64,000 bases of DNA from assembly GCA_963556255.1 (NCBI GenBank), contig OY744611.1:33245103-33309102 (forward strand), written 5' to 3'. Numbering within the stretch: position 1 is the first letter of the stretch; every line of letters starts with the position of its first letter. Both the position numbers and the translations under genes were made by a program. The notes beneath the pieces are model-generated. The model had not been told where the DNA came from and did not search any database. It saw only the letters and a list, made by a program, of their open reading frames with translations. The stretch is from Allolobophora icterica (lineage: Eukaryota > Annelida > Clitellata > Crassiclitellata > Lumbricidae). This document shows, one piece after another, positions 42,157 to 55,190 of the stretch.

Positions 42157-42251
<95 letters not shown>
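42135..42251. repeat. (AAT)n microsatellite
   Basis: Followed by 'aagacgaggcctgaccctcc', a sequence found again after the array at 43186-43318. Confidence 0.95.
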
Positions 42252-42252
<1 letters not shown>

Positions 42253-42481
42253 GACGAGGCCTGACCCTCCAGACAATTACCCTGCTCCTAAATAATTTTT
42301 TCCAAATCCCAGGGATCACTGATACATCGGGTGAAAAAAAAATAATAATAATAATAACAATAATAATAATAATAACGCAGCCGCCTTCCGCAACACTTTT
42401 GCACTTCCAGGTCACGATGAAGATGGTCACTCCAGAGATTAATTTTCACATATTTAGTATCTGACTCCTGAGGGATTATAT

Positions 42482-43163
42482 CAGCGGTTCTCAACCTGTG
42501 GGTCGCGACCCTCACGGGGGTCGCCTTTCGATTTGCCAGGGGTCGGCTGGAACCTTCAGAAATTTGTAGAAAAAAGTTGTCAGTGTAGTTTCTTAATATT
42601 TAATTTTTTCTGTAATTATGATTTCTGCGTTGTGCTCTTACAGAAACTGCCCAGTGAATTTCTGATCTAGTCAGAAAGAAACAAGCACAGCCTTTACATT
42701 GACGCTCTTCTTTGGATTGCGAAACTCCATAATTTTCTAGTTTTAATTTAAATAATATTGTTGGCTTTCTGTAGCTTTGTTTTCTTAAATCTTAAGTAAT
42801 GTTTAAACTTTAAATTTAGCAGCTGTCGTTGAAATTTATAACTCTTAATTGTACAGTCACAGTACAATACAAGATAAATATTAAACTTCAATTAAAGTAA
42901 ACATTTCATTTACTAAATTTTACTTTTAAAATTTTCAAAATTATTACCAACAAAAAGTTATAAATTTTTTTCTTTGATTAATGATTTATTACCCCATAAT
43001 GCATGATGCGTATGGATTGACAAATGGTGAGAAGTGAAATGCATCATAACGGTAGCAAAAACTGCGGTGAAGGGGAGTAACCCAATCAATTTTTTCGGGG
43101 GGTCGCCACAACTTTGGAAATATTGTAATGGGGTCGCGGCAGTAAAAAGTTTGAGAACCGCTT
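42482..43163. mobile_element. Non-autonomous hAT element (682 bp)
   Basis: Left end cagcggttctcaacctgtgg and right end ...gtttgagaaccgctt are inverted, flanked by the perfect 8-bp duplication gattatat (42474-42481, 43164-43171). Subterminal ggtcgcgaccc and ggggtcgcgg motifs are typical of this hAT group. No transposase ORF. Confidence 0.93.
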
Positions 43164-43185
43164 GATTATATGTACCTCGGGGAAA

Positions 43186-43318
<133 letters not shown>

Positions 43319-43491
43319 CTTTCCCACGAACCCCGAAAACGAGGCCTGACCTCCAGACATTATTTCTGGTCCTAAATAAAAATATTCTTTCCAAATCCTG
43401 AGGGATCATTGATTCGGTTGATGCCTTGTGCATTATACACCGGCGCCATTGAAGTTACTAATTACAATTTTTTTAAATTATCCATTTGCAG

Positions 43492-43773
43492 ATACTGTCA
43501 ACGCCTGTAAGAATAACGTACTGCTGCTGAGCTGTCGTATCGGACTCATCCAAGTTCACGACGTCTTTCTCGCCGATTCTAGTTGCAGCGGGAGTCGTTG
43601 TTGTCCGCGTGAAGGCGACTGTCGTGGAGCTCCGAGCGCCCCCTACAGAAACCAAGTGCTCACTGCCTGCAACGGTCAAACCTCATGTTCTACGAACGTC
43701 GAAATTCGCGACATCGGATGCGGTTTATTCGCCCCGAGAAACGACTATACCAGCGTTACATACAGCTGTATAG
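43492..43773 (+). CDS. SUEL receptor copy 1, exon 2: SUEL-type lectin domain
   Basis: 282 nt, acceptor ccatttgcag, donor ATAG|gtaggc, phase 1 at both ends. It encodes a complete D-galactoside/L-rhamnose-binding SUEL domain: ACKNNVLLLSCRIGLIQVHD, FLADSSCSGSRCC, APYRNQVLTACNGQTSC and EIRDIGCGLFAPRNDYTSVT, ending YSCIG. Ten cysteines are present. The usual sugar-contacting 'YGR' is YRN here and the 'DPC' motif is replaced by the LFAPRND segment, so ligand preference may differ from egg lectins. The exon is closely matched by copy 2 at 60027-60308. Confidence 0.93.
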
Positions 43774-44557
43774 GTAGGCCTACTCAAGCGGATATTAACA
43801 GATGTGATTTAAAGTGGACCTAATCCAATGCTGTGTAAAGTAATGTCATTGAGTTTAGTGTATTGTAGGTCACTCACAGAAATTCGAATATCAGGCAAAG
43901 TCACAAAGAAATGAAAATCAGTCACCAGGTGAAATGCTATGACAGAGGTAGCGAACCTTTCAAGGGTGCGTGCCAAAAGTGCCGCTATATAATTTAAAAA
44001 ATACATCACGTGCCCATCGGTATTTTTTGCCTATGGGTTTTAATTGACAAAGCGTAATAAAAGTAAAATAAAAGACACTTTTTACAAAGATGCTTTTAGC
44101 AAGGTGTCAAGACAAAATCCTCTGCAAAGAAAATATGGATTACTAGAGTGATTGTGTATTTCGAAGTTTGAAATTTTGGGGGACGCTCTGAACTCCGCGT
44201 GCCCAAAAATCTTTACGCGTGCCACTTTTGGCACGAGCGCCGTGGGTTTGCACCCATGCATCCATGGTAGGCCTATATAATGCAAAGCAAATTATTGAAA
44301 CGAATGAAACGTACGGAACCGCAGAGGTATTGAAGATGTATAATCTAATGTTCTGTGAATGGATATGTAGTAACTGGTAGCCTAACGCTATCTAATGCAG
44401 TGGCAAAATAGTTTATGGAAGGGCTGCAGAAGCATTGAGAAAATTCACATCGAATGAAAGCCTGGAAACATTACTATGCATCTTGATGTAATATGATGTG
44501 ATATGTCTTTACCATACCCTACTTTCACTACCTTGCCATAACTAGACTCGTCTCACC

Positions 44558-44773
44558 CAGGGCTATAGTGGTAAAATTAGAGGTGAGTACACGCTACCGC
44601 CTACCGGTTAGTTTTCCGAAACAAATTAGAGGTGAGTAAACGCTACAGTATTTTGTGAGTATACACTACAGTATTTTAATATAAATAAATATAAATATTT
44701 TGCGAGGTGAGTATACGGTCTCTAGAGGTGAGTACACGCTGTATACCCGCGTATACCCTCAACTACAGCCCTG
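44558..44773. mobile_element. hAT-type MITE, copy 2 (216 bp)
   Basis: Same family as 31678-31886 in reverse orientation, with the perfect 8-bp duplication gtctcacc (44550-44557 and 44774-44781). It includes 'ggtgagtacacgct' units. Confidence 0.92.
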
Positions 44774-44854
44774 GTCTCACCCAAACTTACCTAAGTCTCA
44801 CCTTAATTTGCCTTACATTTACTTACGATTCTTGGCCTTTACTTCTTCACCCTT

Positions 44855-45120
<266 letters not shown>

Positions 45121-45492
45121 TAGTTCCTGGATCCAGCCACTTGGCGGCGATGGATGCGAATAAATTATCTTCATTTTTCGGTAATTGGCAAAACCCAATG
45201 CTGCTGTTGTGTTTAGTAGAAGTCTTAACATGTCTGCATGTCTATCCAGCGCAGTTTTCGTCTCCATCGACTCTTGCATGTAATGCAGTCTGTGGGATTC
45301 GATCAAAACATTGTTTCCACAAGAGCCAAACCACCTGAGTCTTCGCTGAACGACTTTGTCAATCAGGATTCTTTGGGTGTCTAAGAACTTTCTAATGTCA
45401 TCAGTACCTCTGCCTAAAATACTCAGAAATTTGAACTGCACATTCTTCCTTAAACTGTCACACTATTCTTGAACTGGAAAGAAGCTATTACA

Positions 45493-46262
45493 CTGTGTCC
45501 CGATGAAAAGTGGACCCCAAGAAAAAGTGTCATAACTCGGGCAAAACTTATAGAATTTGCCTGAAATTTTAAAATCAGCAAAAGTAGCCATATTGCCACC
45601 AAATTCTAACGCCGTTTGGAAATGTTGGCGAGTTTGTGAAGTTTGTGAACGTTTGAGACGCAGCCCTGAAAATGGGAAATTTCCAACATACAAGAGCCAT
45701 AAGGAAGCGAAGTTCAGCTACAGCTGGTGTTCACAATGTCCTTTTTGGTTACGGACACACGACCGTAGACGTGGACGCCACTGTTTGATGGCCCGATCGA
45801 TGATAACGTGGTCAAACAGCTGCCACTCTTCAATCAGGGCGTCTCAGGTGATCGACGTCACGAATGCGGGAACGATAAACGCGCTCCTCCAGTACACTCC
45901 AGGTTTGGATTTCGCGTCTGATTGAGGAGTGGCAGCTGTTTGACCACGTGATCATCGATCGGGCCATCAAACAGTGGCGTCCACGTCTACGGTCGTGTGT
46001 CCGTGAACAAGGAGGATATTTTGAACACCAGCTGTAGCTGAACTTCACTTCCTTATGGCTCTTGTATGTTGGAAATTTCCCATTTTCAGGGCTGCATCTC
46101 AAACGTTCATAAACTTCACAAACTCGTCAGTATTTCCAAACGACGCCAGGATTTGGTGGCAATATGGCTACTCTTGCTGTTTTTAAAATTTCAGGCAAAT
46201 ACTAGAAGTTTTGCCCGAGTTATGACACTTTTTCTTGGGGTCCACTTTTCATCGGGACACAG
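45493..46262. repeat. 770-bp inverted repeat (foldback of a mariner-like fragment)
   Basis: Arms of about 345 bp (45493-45837 and 45919-46262), starting ctgtgtcccgatgaaaagtg, separated by 81 bp. On the minus strand across the spacer the translation has VLEERVYRSRIRDVDHLRR, the C-terminal signature of Tc1/mariner transposases. It is a head-to-head duplication of one transposon end, with no full transposase. It is transcribed as part of intron 2 if the receptor gene is active. Confidence 0.88.
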
Positions 46263-46622
46263 TACGTGTAGAATGAAACTGTACATAGTTTACTTGAGCT
46301 AGTCTGTCAAACAATTCAAACAACACACTGCACGCACCCGACAAGTCAACTCTATTTTAGGCTAGTTCACCTGCCTTACACAACTTTACCATAACTACAG
46401 GCCTACTAACCATTGTCACGTGGTTTGACACGATTAGTGTCCATAACAGCAGTACCCGTCTTTGTTATGTTCTAGCGTTTACACTGTTAGAGTCTACCTC
46501 AATGTGCAGGGCAACTGTTACAGGTGCAGCGTATGTGTGGCCTTTTATATAGCGCCTAATTCCAATGCGTAATTTCACCATACCTTAACTATGCTGATGA
46601 TACGTACTTGTTTGCATTTCAG

Positions 46623-46946
46623 CCACACAGACCTCGCCTGCATCAACGACCCTTCCAACGACACTTCCCACAACGCTTTCCAGCTCCTCCGCTTCCACGC
46701 GACAACACTGGACAACGTCCACCTCAACCCCCATTATCACCACTCCTTTTGCGACTGAGGACGCTGTGGTTCATTCAACTGAAGACAACAAAGCGACCGA
46801 GCTCGAGAAAGAAGAGGACGACAAGACTTCCACGAAACTGAATCCAACGCATCCGCAGAAGCCAGGAGAAGCTACGTCAGGGTCTGAACAGGGAAAGTTC
46901 GACTATCAGGACCAGCCAGACCAGGACAAGGATTATGGATACCTAG
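46623..46946 (+). CDS. SUEL receptor copy 1, exon 3: mucin-like stalk
   Basis: 324 nt (phase 1 to phase 1), acceptor ttgcatttcag, donor CTAG|gtaaga. The first half is Thr/Ser/Pro-rich (LPTTLPTTLSSSSASTRQ), a likely O-glycosylated stalk. The second half is acidic and charged (KATELEKEEDDKTSTK, QDQPDQDKDYGYL). The stalk would hold the lectin domain away from the membrane. The paralogous exon in copy 2 is longer because of an internal duplication. Confidence 0.85.
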
Positions 46947-48006
46947 GTAAGAATAATGCGGATACCTAGGCATTTGCGTGACTTTGGGCTTCGGGGCCTC
47001 CCCGTAGTTTACACAAATCGGCTATATTAGCACTTATTAACTTTTAGCGAATCCCTCTGTTTTTTCACATTCGCTCCAATTGTAACTATAGGTATGAAAA
47101 AACGAATGCACACGGCATAAAAATATGTATATATTGGAAAAATCAGGGACATCTTCATGTCAGAAATACCGTGATCTGTAGCTAAAAGAAACGAGTATCT
47201 GACAGGAAATAAATGAAATTCGGGTAGCAAATGCATGTGAGTAGAATAAGGCTATGTGAGAAGAAATACGGCTATGTATAAGGCTATGTGAGAAGAATGG
47301 CGTCAGTAGGTATCACACAAGCCTATAGGTATGATGTAATACCTAAAACGAAGTATGACGTGTGCCGATAGAAAAGTGGAGATCTACTTGGGAAGCATTT
47401 GAATCTGTGGGGAAGAAATACTGAAATTAGGGTAGACGCAAGAGAAAAACACATGTAAGAGAAATACGAATGTCTAGGTAGGATAAACACGGATATCTCG
47501 GTAGGAGAAATACTGACGAGAGAGAAATTTATAAATCTTGGCGAAGAAACAAGTAGACATTTTCTTAGAATTGTGGGCATTGATTTTTTGTATAGGAGAA
47601 AAAGGTATATCGTAGGAGAAATACGGCTGTGAGAAGAAATATGGCTACATATGAGAAATACGGCCATGCGAGCAGGCGAGAAATGGCTGTGAGCAGGAGA
47701 AATATGGCTATGTGAGTAGAATAAGGCTATGTGAGAAGAAATACGGCTATGTATAAGGCTATGTGAGAAGAAATACGGCTATGTGAGTAGGAGAAATAGG
47801 GCCAATGGCTATGTAAATAGGAGAACTACGACTGTGGGTATAGGAGAAATACAGCTGTGAGGATAAACATGGATATCTAGGTCGCTAGATATATGTACAT
47901 AGGTCTTAGTAAGCACTTCAAATGCATGGAGCACTTAATACCAGAGGCACGATTAGGCCTACTTAATCGGTCACATAATTATTCAAGCCAATGTGTTTTT
48001 CTGCAG
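46947..48006. other. Intron 3 of SUEL receptor copy 1
   Basis: Holds a degenerate minisatellite at about 47240-47850. No gene. Confidence 0.7.
47240..47850. repeat. Degenerate minisatellite 'gagaaatacggctatgtgag'
   Basis: Many imperfect copies of an approximately 20-25-bp unit with aagaaatacggctatg at its core. Confidence 0.8.
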
Positions 48007-48103
48007 ATCGAGTAACAACGTTAGTAGCTGTTATTGTGGGCGGTCTAGTAATAACAGCCACTGTTATATCGGTCGCCGTTGTACTTGCACTGAAAAAACG
48101 CAG
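48007..48103 (+). CDS. SUEL receptor copy 1, exon 4: transmembrane helix
   Basis: 97 nt, acceptor tttttctgcag, donor GCAG|gttagt, phase 1 in and phase 2 out. It encodes DRVTTLVAVIVGGLVITA then TVISVAVVLALKKRR, a single 25-residue hydrophobic helix followed by a basic stop-transfer. This gives type I topology with the lectin outside. No equivalent exon is found for copy 2 in this window. Confidence 0.88.
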
Positions 48104-48184
48104 GTTAGTCTCTCTGTCTTTCCATATCAAAAACTCATCGAAAAGAGTGTTGCAGTAGAGCACTCTTCAATCACTGGCGGATCA

Positions 48185-48373
48185 TTGGATATCATCATCA
48201 TTATAATCATCACCATCATCGTCGTTGTCGTCGTCGCCGTCATCATCAGCGTCATCGTCATTATCAGCATCTTCTTCTTCTCTTCATCCTCCTTCTTCAA
48301 AACCAACCATCAGCATTACCATAAACAACAACAGCCATTGTCATAAGTCGTCGTCATCATCATCACAATCACT

Positions 48374-48441
<68 letters not shown>
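48185..48441. repeat. (ATC)n microsatellite, degenerate first half
   Basis: Located just inside the last intron of copy 1. Confidence 0.93.
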
Positions 48442-48443
<2 letters not shown>

Positions 48444-48524
48444 AGGGTTATTTCTTGACGTTAGCCATTTGTAGATGATGGGTGTGAATAAACGATACCG
48501 GTATCCATTCTTTTCGGTTGTAAT

Positions 48525-48860
48525 TGTAATTGTAATCGGATATTTATAAAGCGCCCCTTCGGGTATACACTCATCAGTGGCTCTCCGCACCCGAACCAGT
48601 GAACCCACTATCAAATAATACAGACTTCAGGTGCTTGCGAAACTGTGGAAGGGACAAACTGAGGAGCTCACGCCGCAGCTCTCGAGAAAGGCGATTCCAG
48701 TTGATGGGTCCAACATAGGCAAAGCAAAACGCTTGGTCCAACATAGGCAAAGCAAAACGCTTGCTCCAACATAGGCAAAGCAAAACGCTTGGTCCAACAT
48801 AGGCAAAGCCAAGCAATTGGTCCAACATAGGCAAAGCAAAACGGTTATTTGTCAAGTCCA
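48525..48860 (-). mobile_element. CR1/L2-like LINE 3' end with internal 28-bp tandem repeat
   Basis: The minus-strand translation contains NWNRLSRELRRELLSL and FRKHLKSVLF, a LINE ORF2 C-terminus. Its tail is (ATTACA)n at 48523-48538. Five tandem copies of tccaacataggcaaagcaaa (28-bp unit) lie at 48708-48845, within the ORF. Confidence 0.75.
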
Positions 48861-49176
48861 AGGCTGTCTTCGAGTTGAGCCGAAGTCTTGTTACGTCTTT
48901 ATGTATATCCATTGTAGTAGCTATACTAATAAAGGTAGTGGTTTGGTTCGCGATCGAAGACAGCTTCTTATTTTGCATGTAATATTGAAAAGCCGGACTT
49001 GGATGTTATCGGGAATAGTGTTTCAGAGTTGCTGTTCGTCCCATCCGGTTACTCGAAGTCTACGAATCCTAGGGACTTTCTGTAATCATTGTTCGCAGGG
49101 TAATTGCGGTAATTGGAAACCTCAGCACCAACTGGTAATTGTACGGCTGTACATGACATCAGACGCAAATACCACT

Positions 49177-49311
<135 letters not shown>

Positions 49312-50104
49312 CCAACCGTAGTCCTACTTACGAACGTCTCCCCCACTTTTGCCAACTGTTTCCTCAAGCTCTCTGTCCGTCTGCTAATCTGTCTAACTAG
49401 CATTCCCTCTCCCTTTCCCTCTCTCTACTCTGTCTCTAACGCGCTTTCTCCCAACCTCGATGTCTATGTGTCTATCCGCCTGCCTATTTCTCGCTGTCAC
49501 ACACGTCTTCTCGAGTTCCCTGTCTGTCTGTCTCTTTATCTGTCTTTCTGACCGTCTGTGCAATACTACTTGACTCATTTCCTCCCTTCAATCTGTCATT
49601 ATGATTCTGTCCTATGTGTCAAGGTTTGCCTGGCTGCGTGGGCGTATGTATCTGCGTGTGTCTGTCCACGTATCTTTCTCTGTCTAGGCTTATGAACATA
49701 TGAACCCGTCTCTACACCTACCACTGGGTGTGTATGTAAAAATATCTCTCTGTCCTAGTGTTTTAGTATGCCTAATTCTGCCTGTATGCCTACCTGTTTG
49801 TCTGTCTATGCACCAGTGTGAGTGTAGAATATCACACTGGACTGGAGCATGTGCTCATAGGGATACACGTTAAAACCTAGTGACACCAATTATCACAGAT
49901 AGAGCACCCGACTTTGTCAGTACATATGATCCCATAAATCTAGTTTACAATAGTTAAGTATTTTCGAGAAACAACAGCCTCAACAGGCACCGCTGTATCC
50001 AGGACGCTCAAAGACACACATGGGCTGTTAGCAGAGCACAGTTAGTGTGACCTGTGTAATGCCTGAAAATAGTAGCAACACCAAAGTTACCACAGCGCTC
50101 TATG

Positions 50105-50250
50105 ACATTGTAATTGTAATTGTAATCGAGAATTTATATAGCGCCACTCATAATCAGAGGCGCTTCCGACCCGGGTCAGTGTCTTCACTGACAAAGAGAA
50201 ATGTTTTCAGGCGCTTGCGAAACTGGGCAGGAGAGAGAGAGAGAGAGAGA

Positions 50251-50338
<88 letters not shown>

Positions 50339-50355
50339 GACAAGCCTAAAGCCTT
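50105..50355 (-). mobile_element. LINE-tail insertion with (GA)n
   Basis: Tail attgtaattgtaattgtaat followed by gaatttatatagcgccactc and 'aggcgcttgcgaaactg', the same 3' end type as 48525-48690. A (GA)n array (50230-50335) lies inside. Absent from the paralogous site near 770-785. Confidence 0.75.
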
Positions 50356-50937
50356 GAGTAACAAAGCCACTGCCGCTTGTAGTCAGAAGTCACTGTGGCC
50401 TTTATTAGCAATTAGACAAACGTTTGTGGCAACAGGCAACACTACTTTGCCTCAGACTGTTCGTGTCTGTGAGCGTTCTGACCACACTATTGTCTGCTCA
50501 TGGATAATAGGTTAAAGAGTGTAAGCGTACATCAATGATTTTGTGAGATTGTCACTACGAACGGTTGAATTAAACGGAAAAGGCGTCTATTAGCACCTAG
50601 AAAAGCGTTTCTGTGGCGATTATCTGAGTGTTGAAATGTCGTGAAGAAATAAATATTAACACTTTCTTAAGTGTGGATTTTTATGTTGAGAAATGTTTAG
50701 CTTTTGTTCCTTTCATATAACTTTGTAACAACTGAGCAACAGTGCAGATATGAATGTTGGCCTAGTTTATCAACACTGAGACAAAGCCAAGACTTGTATG
50801 TTGACTGGGTTACAACCGGATGGAAGTTAAAGGACATTTATAAATCGCACTTAACATCCCACCGCCATGCGAATGTTCCACATTCATTTCGCAACTGCAT
50901 CCACAGGTAACTCGGCTCTCTCCCTCCCTCTTCCTGT

Positions 50938-51055
<118 letters not shown>

Positions 51056-51219
51056 GGCTTTTCATAAGCTTTTATATGACCTAAACTACACAATGAATTG
51101 CTGTATGTTCTGTCTGTCCATGTCTGTGACTGTACCTCTCTAATAATATAAAGTATACAGTGTATGTGGAGGAGGACTAAACGTGACGTGTATCTAACGT
51201 GTTTCTGACGTCATTATAG

Positions 51220-51541
51220 GACCGTGAAGATTGAAGAGCATTACGATATGCCGAACTTTTCTGGCAACGCAAATAATGACGACGAAAACGTCCGAAATTC
51301 CAACTTCTACGACTTTATTCCCGATCCTGGCAACTGTTTCGCTCTCGATTCTGGCAACTGTTCCGCTCTCGATTCTGGCAACTGTTCCGCTCCCGATTCT
51401 GGCAACTGTTCCGCTCCCGATTCTGACAACGGTTACTGTTCCGTTCGCGACTCTTGCAGCGCCGACTGCACAGCTAAAGAAAACGATTACCTTATGCCCA
51501 TAACAGAACGCGAAGAAGCGCCATATGTGTGGATTCCATAG
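51220..51541 (+). CDS. SUEL receptor copy 1, exon 5: cytoplasmic tail
   Basis: Acceptor gtcattatag; the first base completes the codon left by exon 4 (phase 2). The tail of about 106 residues contains tyrosine motifs KIEEHYDMP, NFYDFIPD, NDYLMPI and APYVWIP-stop. YDMP and YLMP fit the YxxP class bound by Crk/Nck-type SH2 domains, and YDFI and YVWI fit YxxI. Between them lies a tandem repeat of an 8-residue unit (GNCSALDS / GNCSAPDS, 24 bp), absent or single in copy 0. The signalling role is an inference from these motifs and from their conservation between copies. Confidence 0.85.
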
Positions 51542-51654
51542 AGTTGCTGTTAGCAGCAAGAAAAGCGTTTCTGTGGTGATTATCTAGCTCAAGTATTATG
51601 TCCTAAGCTATATCACGAATTTCTCAGTTAATTAATCATGCGAAAGACTATACT

Positions 51655-51740
51655 GTATGTGACCGGTGAGGGTGGCCTAGTGGTAATAAGGATCTTTCAT
51701 CACGAAGTTCGAAACTCGACGGGCTAAATAAAACTCGGAG
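51655..51740 (+). repeat. tRNA-derived SINE-like sequence
   Basis: Box A-like ggtggcctagtggtaa and box B-like agttcgaaactc with tRNA spacing, then an A-rich tail including aataaaa. It marks the start of the insertion that separates copy 1 from its duplicated 3' flank. Confidence 0.6.
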
Positions 51741-52360
51741 CTGGGGCAGGGAGGCTAAGAGGGCTCGTTTCTCTTGAGAAAAATTGGTTTCTGGTTTGCG
51801 CGAAATCGCAACTCGATAAGAGAAATTGAGATCTACTTGAACGTACCTTTTTGCTCCGTATTTTTGTGTGCTTGAAACAATAATTATTATTAATTGGTAA
51901 TTCAAATAATGTATTTATCTGGACTCTTAAACAGCGCATTCAAAGAAACTCTGAGAAGCGCTGTGCATTTGTATTTGCGAGTTTTGAGTGTAGGTTGTCA
52001 TGTTTGAGTTTGAAGTCAGAATCTAACGCAGTTCTTTCGTAAGCCGAGCATCGTTGAACGAAGCTCGATTTTATATCGATCGGCTTCTCTGGTCATTGTT
52101 ATCTGCTAGAAACGGCGCCAAATATATGCCTGTCTTGTAACGATTACACTACCGGTACTCTAGTACTGTGAAAAGTATTGTCTGCGTGGAAATTTGTTGG
52201 AGAGAGGCGGAAAAATTCCTCAACTACTTCACAGCATTTTCCAAGAGAGGGATTCATTTTCCTCAAGCTTCATACATGTGTCTATATCTATCCTTTCCGT
52301 CCTCTGTCCCAGATAATCTTCCATTTAACCCATATTCCCTCATACCTATAGGTAGAGCCT
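51741..52360. other. Intergenic
   Basis: A short repeat with 'aaacagcgcattcaaag...agaagcgctgtgc' lies at 51930-51966. No gene seen. Confidence 0.4.
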
Positions 52361-52455
52361 TGCGCTGACCGCGCCGCGCCGCCGCCGCCGACATTTTGTT
52401 TGTCGGCGCGCCGCCGCCGCCGCCAACAATCTGTCGGCGCGCCGCCGATGCCAGT
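52360..52455. repeat. GC-rich (GCC)n block with inverted cggcgcgccg units
   Basis: Strongly GC-rich island in AT-rich sequence, with three cggcgcgccg-type palindromes. Possibly the end of a DNA transposon starting at ggtagagccttgcgc. Confidence 0.7.
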
Positions 52456-52929
52456 TTGATATGCTTAATTGTTATTGTTGCATTTTTCATGTTTTCCATG
52501 ATATTGCAAAGATAAGCAAACTATTCTCAGAAATGGCACTTTGATTGGTAGGAATTCGCGTGTTAATAAAGAAGATAAAGAGTGAACATAGCTGATTACA
52601 ATGTTTGTGGTCTTTATCTTGATACCAAGAATGCATTGTCTTCCTGACTAAATTCGTTTTCCTTATACCTTGATGATCTTGTCATTGTGCCATGATACAC
52701 AGTCATTTAAAGCGATATCCTTGTTGCAAGTAACCATTGTTTTGATACATCTATTCCTGTTGCCATTTCCTTAATACCTTGACAACAAAGGCAATATGCA
52801 ATGCATGTCTTTGTATGTGTACTACAGTACTACAGTATTCCCTCATGCGTTACCTTCATGTTGAATAGCTTCTATAACTTATTATCATTATTATTATCAT
52901 TATTATTTTTATTAGTTAATTAATTAATT
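52456..52929. other. Intergenic, no gene seen
   Basis: AT-rich; contains a TTA/ATC run at 52882-52930. Confidence 0.4.
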
Positions 52930-54349
52930 AAATATGTAACGCGCGCACGGTCTATCGAAATGAAAATCTGAGGTGCGGTTAGTCATAATAGTCAACCGCC
53001 AGGAGAAGATGCAGTTAGATATCCAAGTGATTGAAAGCCTAAGAGAAACGGTGACTTTTGAGCCAGGTTTTGAAGGTAGGAGGCGTATTTGAGCTGCGAA
53101 TAGAGAGTAGCAATCGATTCCATTCCTTGGGGGCAGAGGCATAGAATGCACGCGAGCCCATAGCCAGGGCCGGATTAACCAGTATGCCATTTATGCCATG
53201 GCGGGGGGCCCCCCGTCGTCAGGGGGCCCCCCGGGTGAACAAGAAGAATCTGTTTCAATGTGCATTTTCACATTTATTCAGCTTTTCTCTTCAAGGGCAG
53301 TGTAAATTTAGGCCTACATCAGGAGTCAGTTGTGATGGCGATCAATGGCCCCTATATCTATGCCAGTTATAATTATTATGACTTCATTGATATTCCATAT
53401 TTTAAAAATATTAATACTCCGTTCTCTCCTATGACGTCAAGACCCATCGTTATCGATAATTTCGTCTTCATGTCAAAAAATAAACAATCGTGCTGGATAT
53501 TACATAATTATATTCACGAAAAGTGAACAATGCCAAAGAATAAAATATTTCAACTTTCCGGTGCTCAAAAAAGGCGAGTAGCTAACGAACGTATACTGAC
53601 AGGGAAAGAAATAGCGTTGCCTCTGTTCCGAAACTGGGGAGATTTTTCATACACTCCAAAGAGATTGTCACATCAATGAGCCAGACGAAGGGCAGGATCG
53701 AAATATTGGTGGGGTAGCTATACGCCTTGCACTGAAGAAACATCAGCAGTCTCTGAAATTTGTGAGTCTGGTACTGCATCTTGCACTGCTTTAGCGGTAA
53801 CAACACACGTGTACATTTCTGTTTTGGACCCGTCAGTGGGAGGTGTACGAAGTACGACGACAGCAAACAACGCCTAACTTCACTGGAACTTCTCAGTCTC
53901 TTAGATACTGTTTCTTTCGATGACATTCTTGTCGACTAATTTGCCACTACCAAGAGTGGAGAAGTGTGAACTAAAAAGTGACAAGTCTGTAGATCATAGG
54001 ATTGGAAACCGTTAAACTGAACTCTCTATCTACTGTATGGACGTTTGTTCGATCACTTAGCTGTATAGGACGTCACTTTGCAGTCTGTTAAAGTTAAATT
54101 TATTGCATGAATCATTGAAAATGGATGACGGCTAAGGCTAACTTTCATTCAGTTTTAATCTTTGTTTTGCACTGCGACTGATTCTGATACTGAAAAAGTG
54201 TCAAGATTTGCTGAAAACAGCAGCTTTGTCTTAGAAAGTGAGCGTATAAATAAAGTGTCATTTTAAAATGTTTTTTGGTATTTTATTAAGCTACACATTA
54301 TTAAGTTTGAGTTATATAGTCAATAATAGACAATGGGGAGGGGGATAGA

Positions 54350-54425
54350 ATAATGGTAACACTCATGACCAGGAGAGCATAAAGTACGTGGATCGATTCC
54401 CGTAATCCCCCTCTCGGGTGGCGCC
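54350..54425 (+). repeat. tRNA-like SINE fragment
   Basis: Box B-like ggatcgattcccg preceded at tRNA spacing by aatggtaacactcatgacc. Weak. Confidence 0.4.
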
Positions 54426-54589
54426 TTGCATGGCTGCCAAACCGTGTGTTTAATTAAGATCTTGATTGTACTTTCATGTTTCAATGTAATCTTACTGCGT
54501 CTGTCAGTTTGAAATAATAAAGAATATTATTTTTTTGTGTCCCGAGGTATACAGGATCCCTCAGGGACTTGAATATTAACTATTATTAT

Positions 54590-54611
54590 TTTAATATTAT
54601 TATTATCATTG

Positions 54612-54699
<88 letters not shown>

Positions 54700-54716
54700 C
54701 ATTATTATCATTATTA

Positions 54717-54759
<43 letters not shown>

Positions 54760-54787
54760 CATTATTGTTATCATTATCATTATCATT

Positions 54788-54823
<36 letters not shown>

Positions 54824-54838
54824 TATTATTATTATTAT
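54590..54838. repeat. (TTA)n/(TTATCA)n microsatellite
   Basis: Preceded by 'cccgaggtatacaggatccctcaggg', the same tail sequence that precedes other (TTA)n arrays here. Confidence 0.96.
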
Positions 54839-55017
54839 TCAACCAATGAACTCATGTGCAGACGAATTATGTTAACTGTTTGCGGTCACTATATTCCTAG
54901 GCCGTCATTCAGTCCTGGCTGTACGGTCTTCTTATTGATCCAATCCGAGGTGCCTAGGACAGCTAGAGAGTTTCCAATCTGAAGGGCGACTGACAAACGC
55001 TGTAGCAGATGGCTCGT

Positions 55018-55190
<173 letters not shown>

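Noticed and set aside
45557..46102. Paired ORFs with the same peptide (SPENGKFPTYKSHKE) on both strands
   Set aside because: They are the two arms of the inverted repeat read in opposite directions, not two genes.
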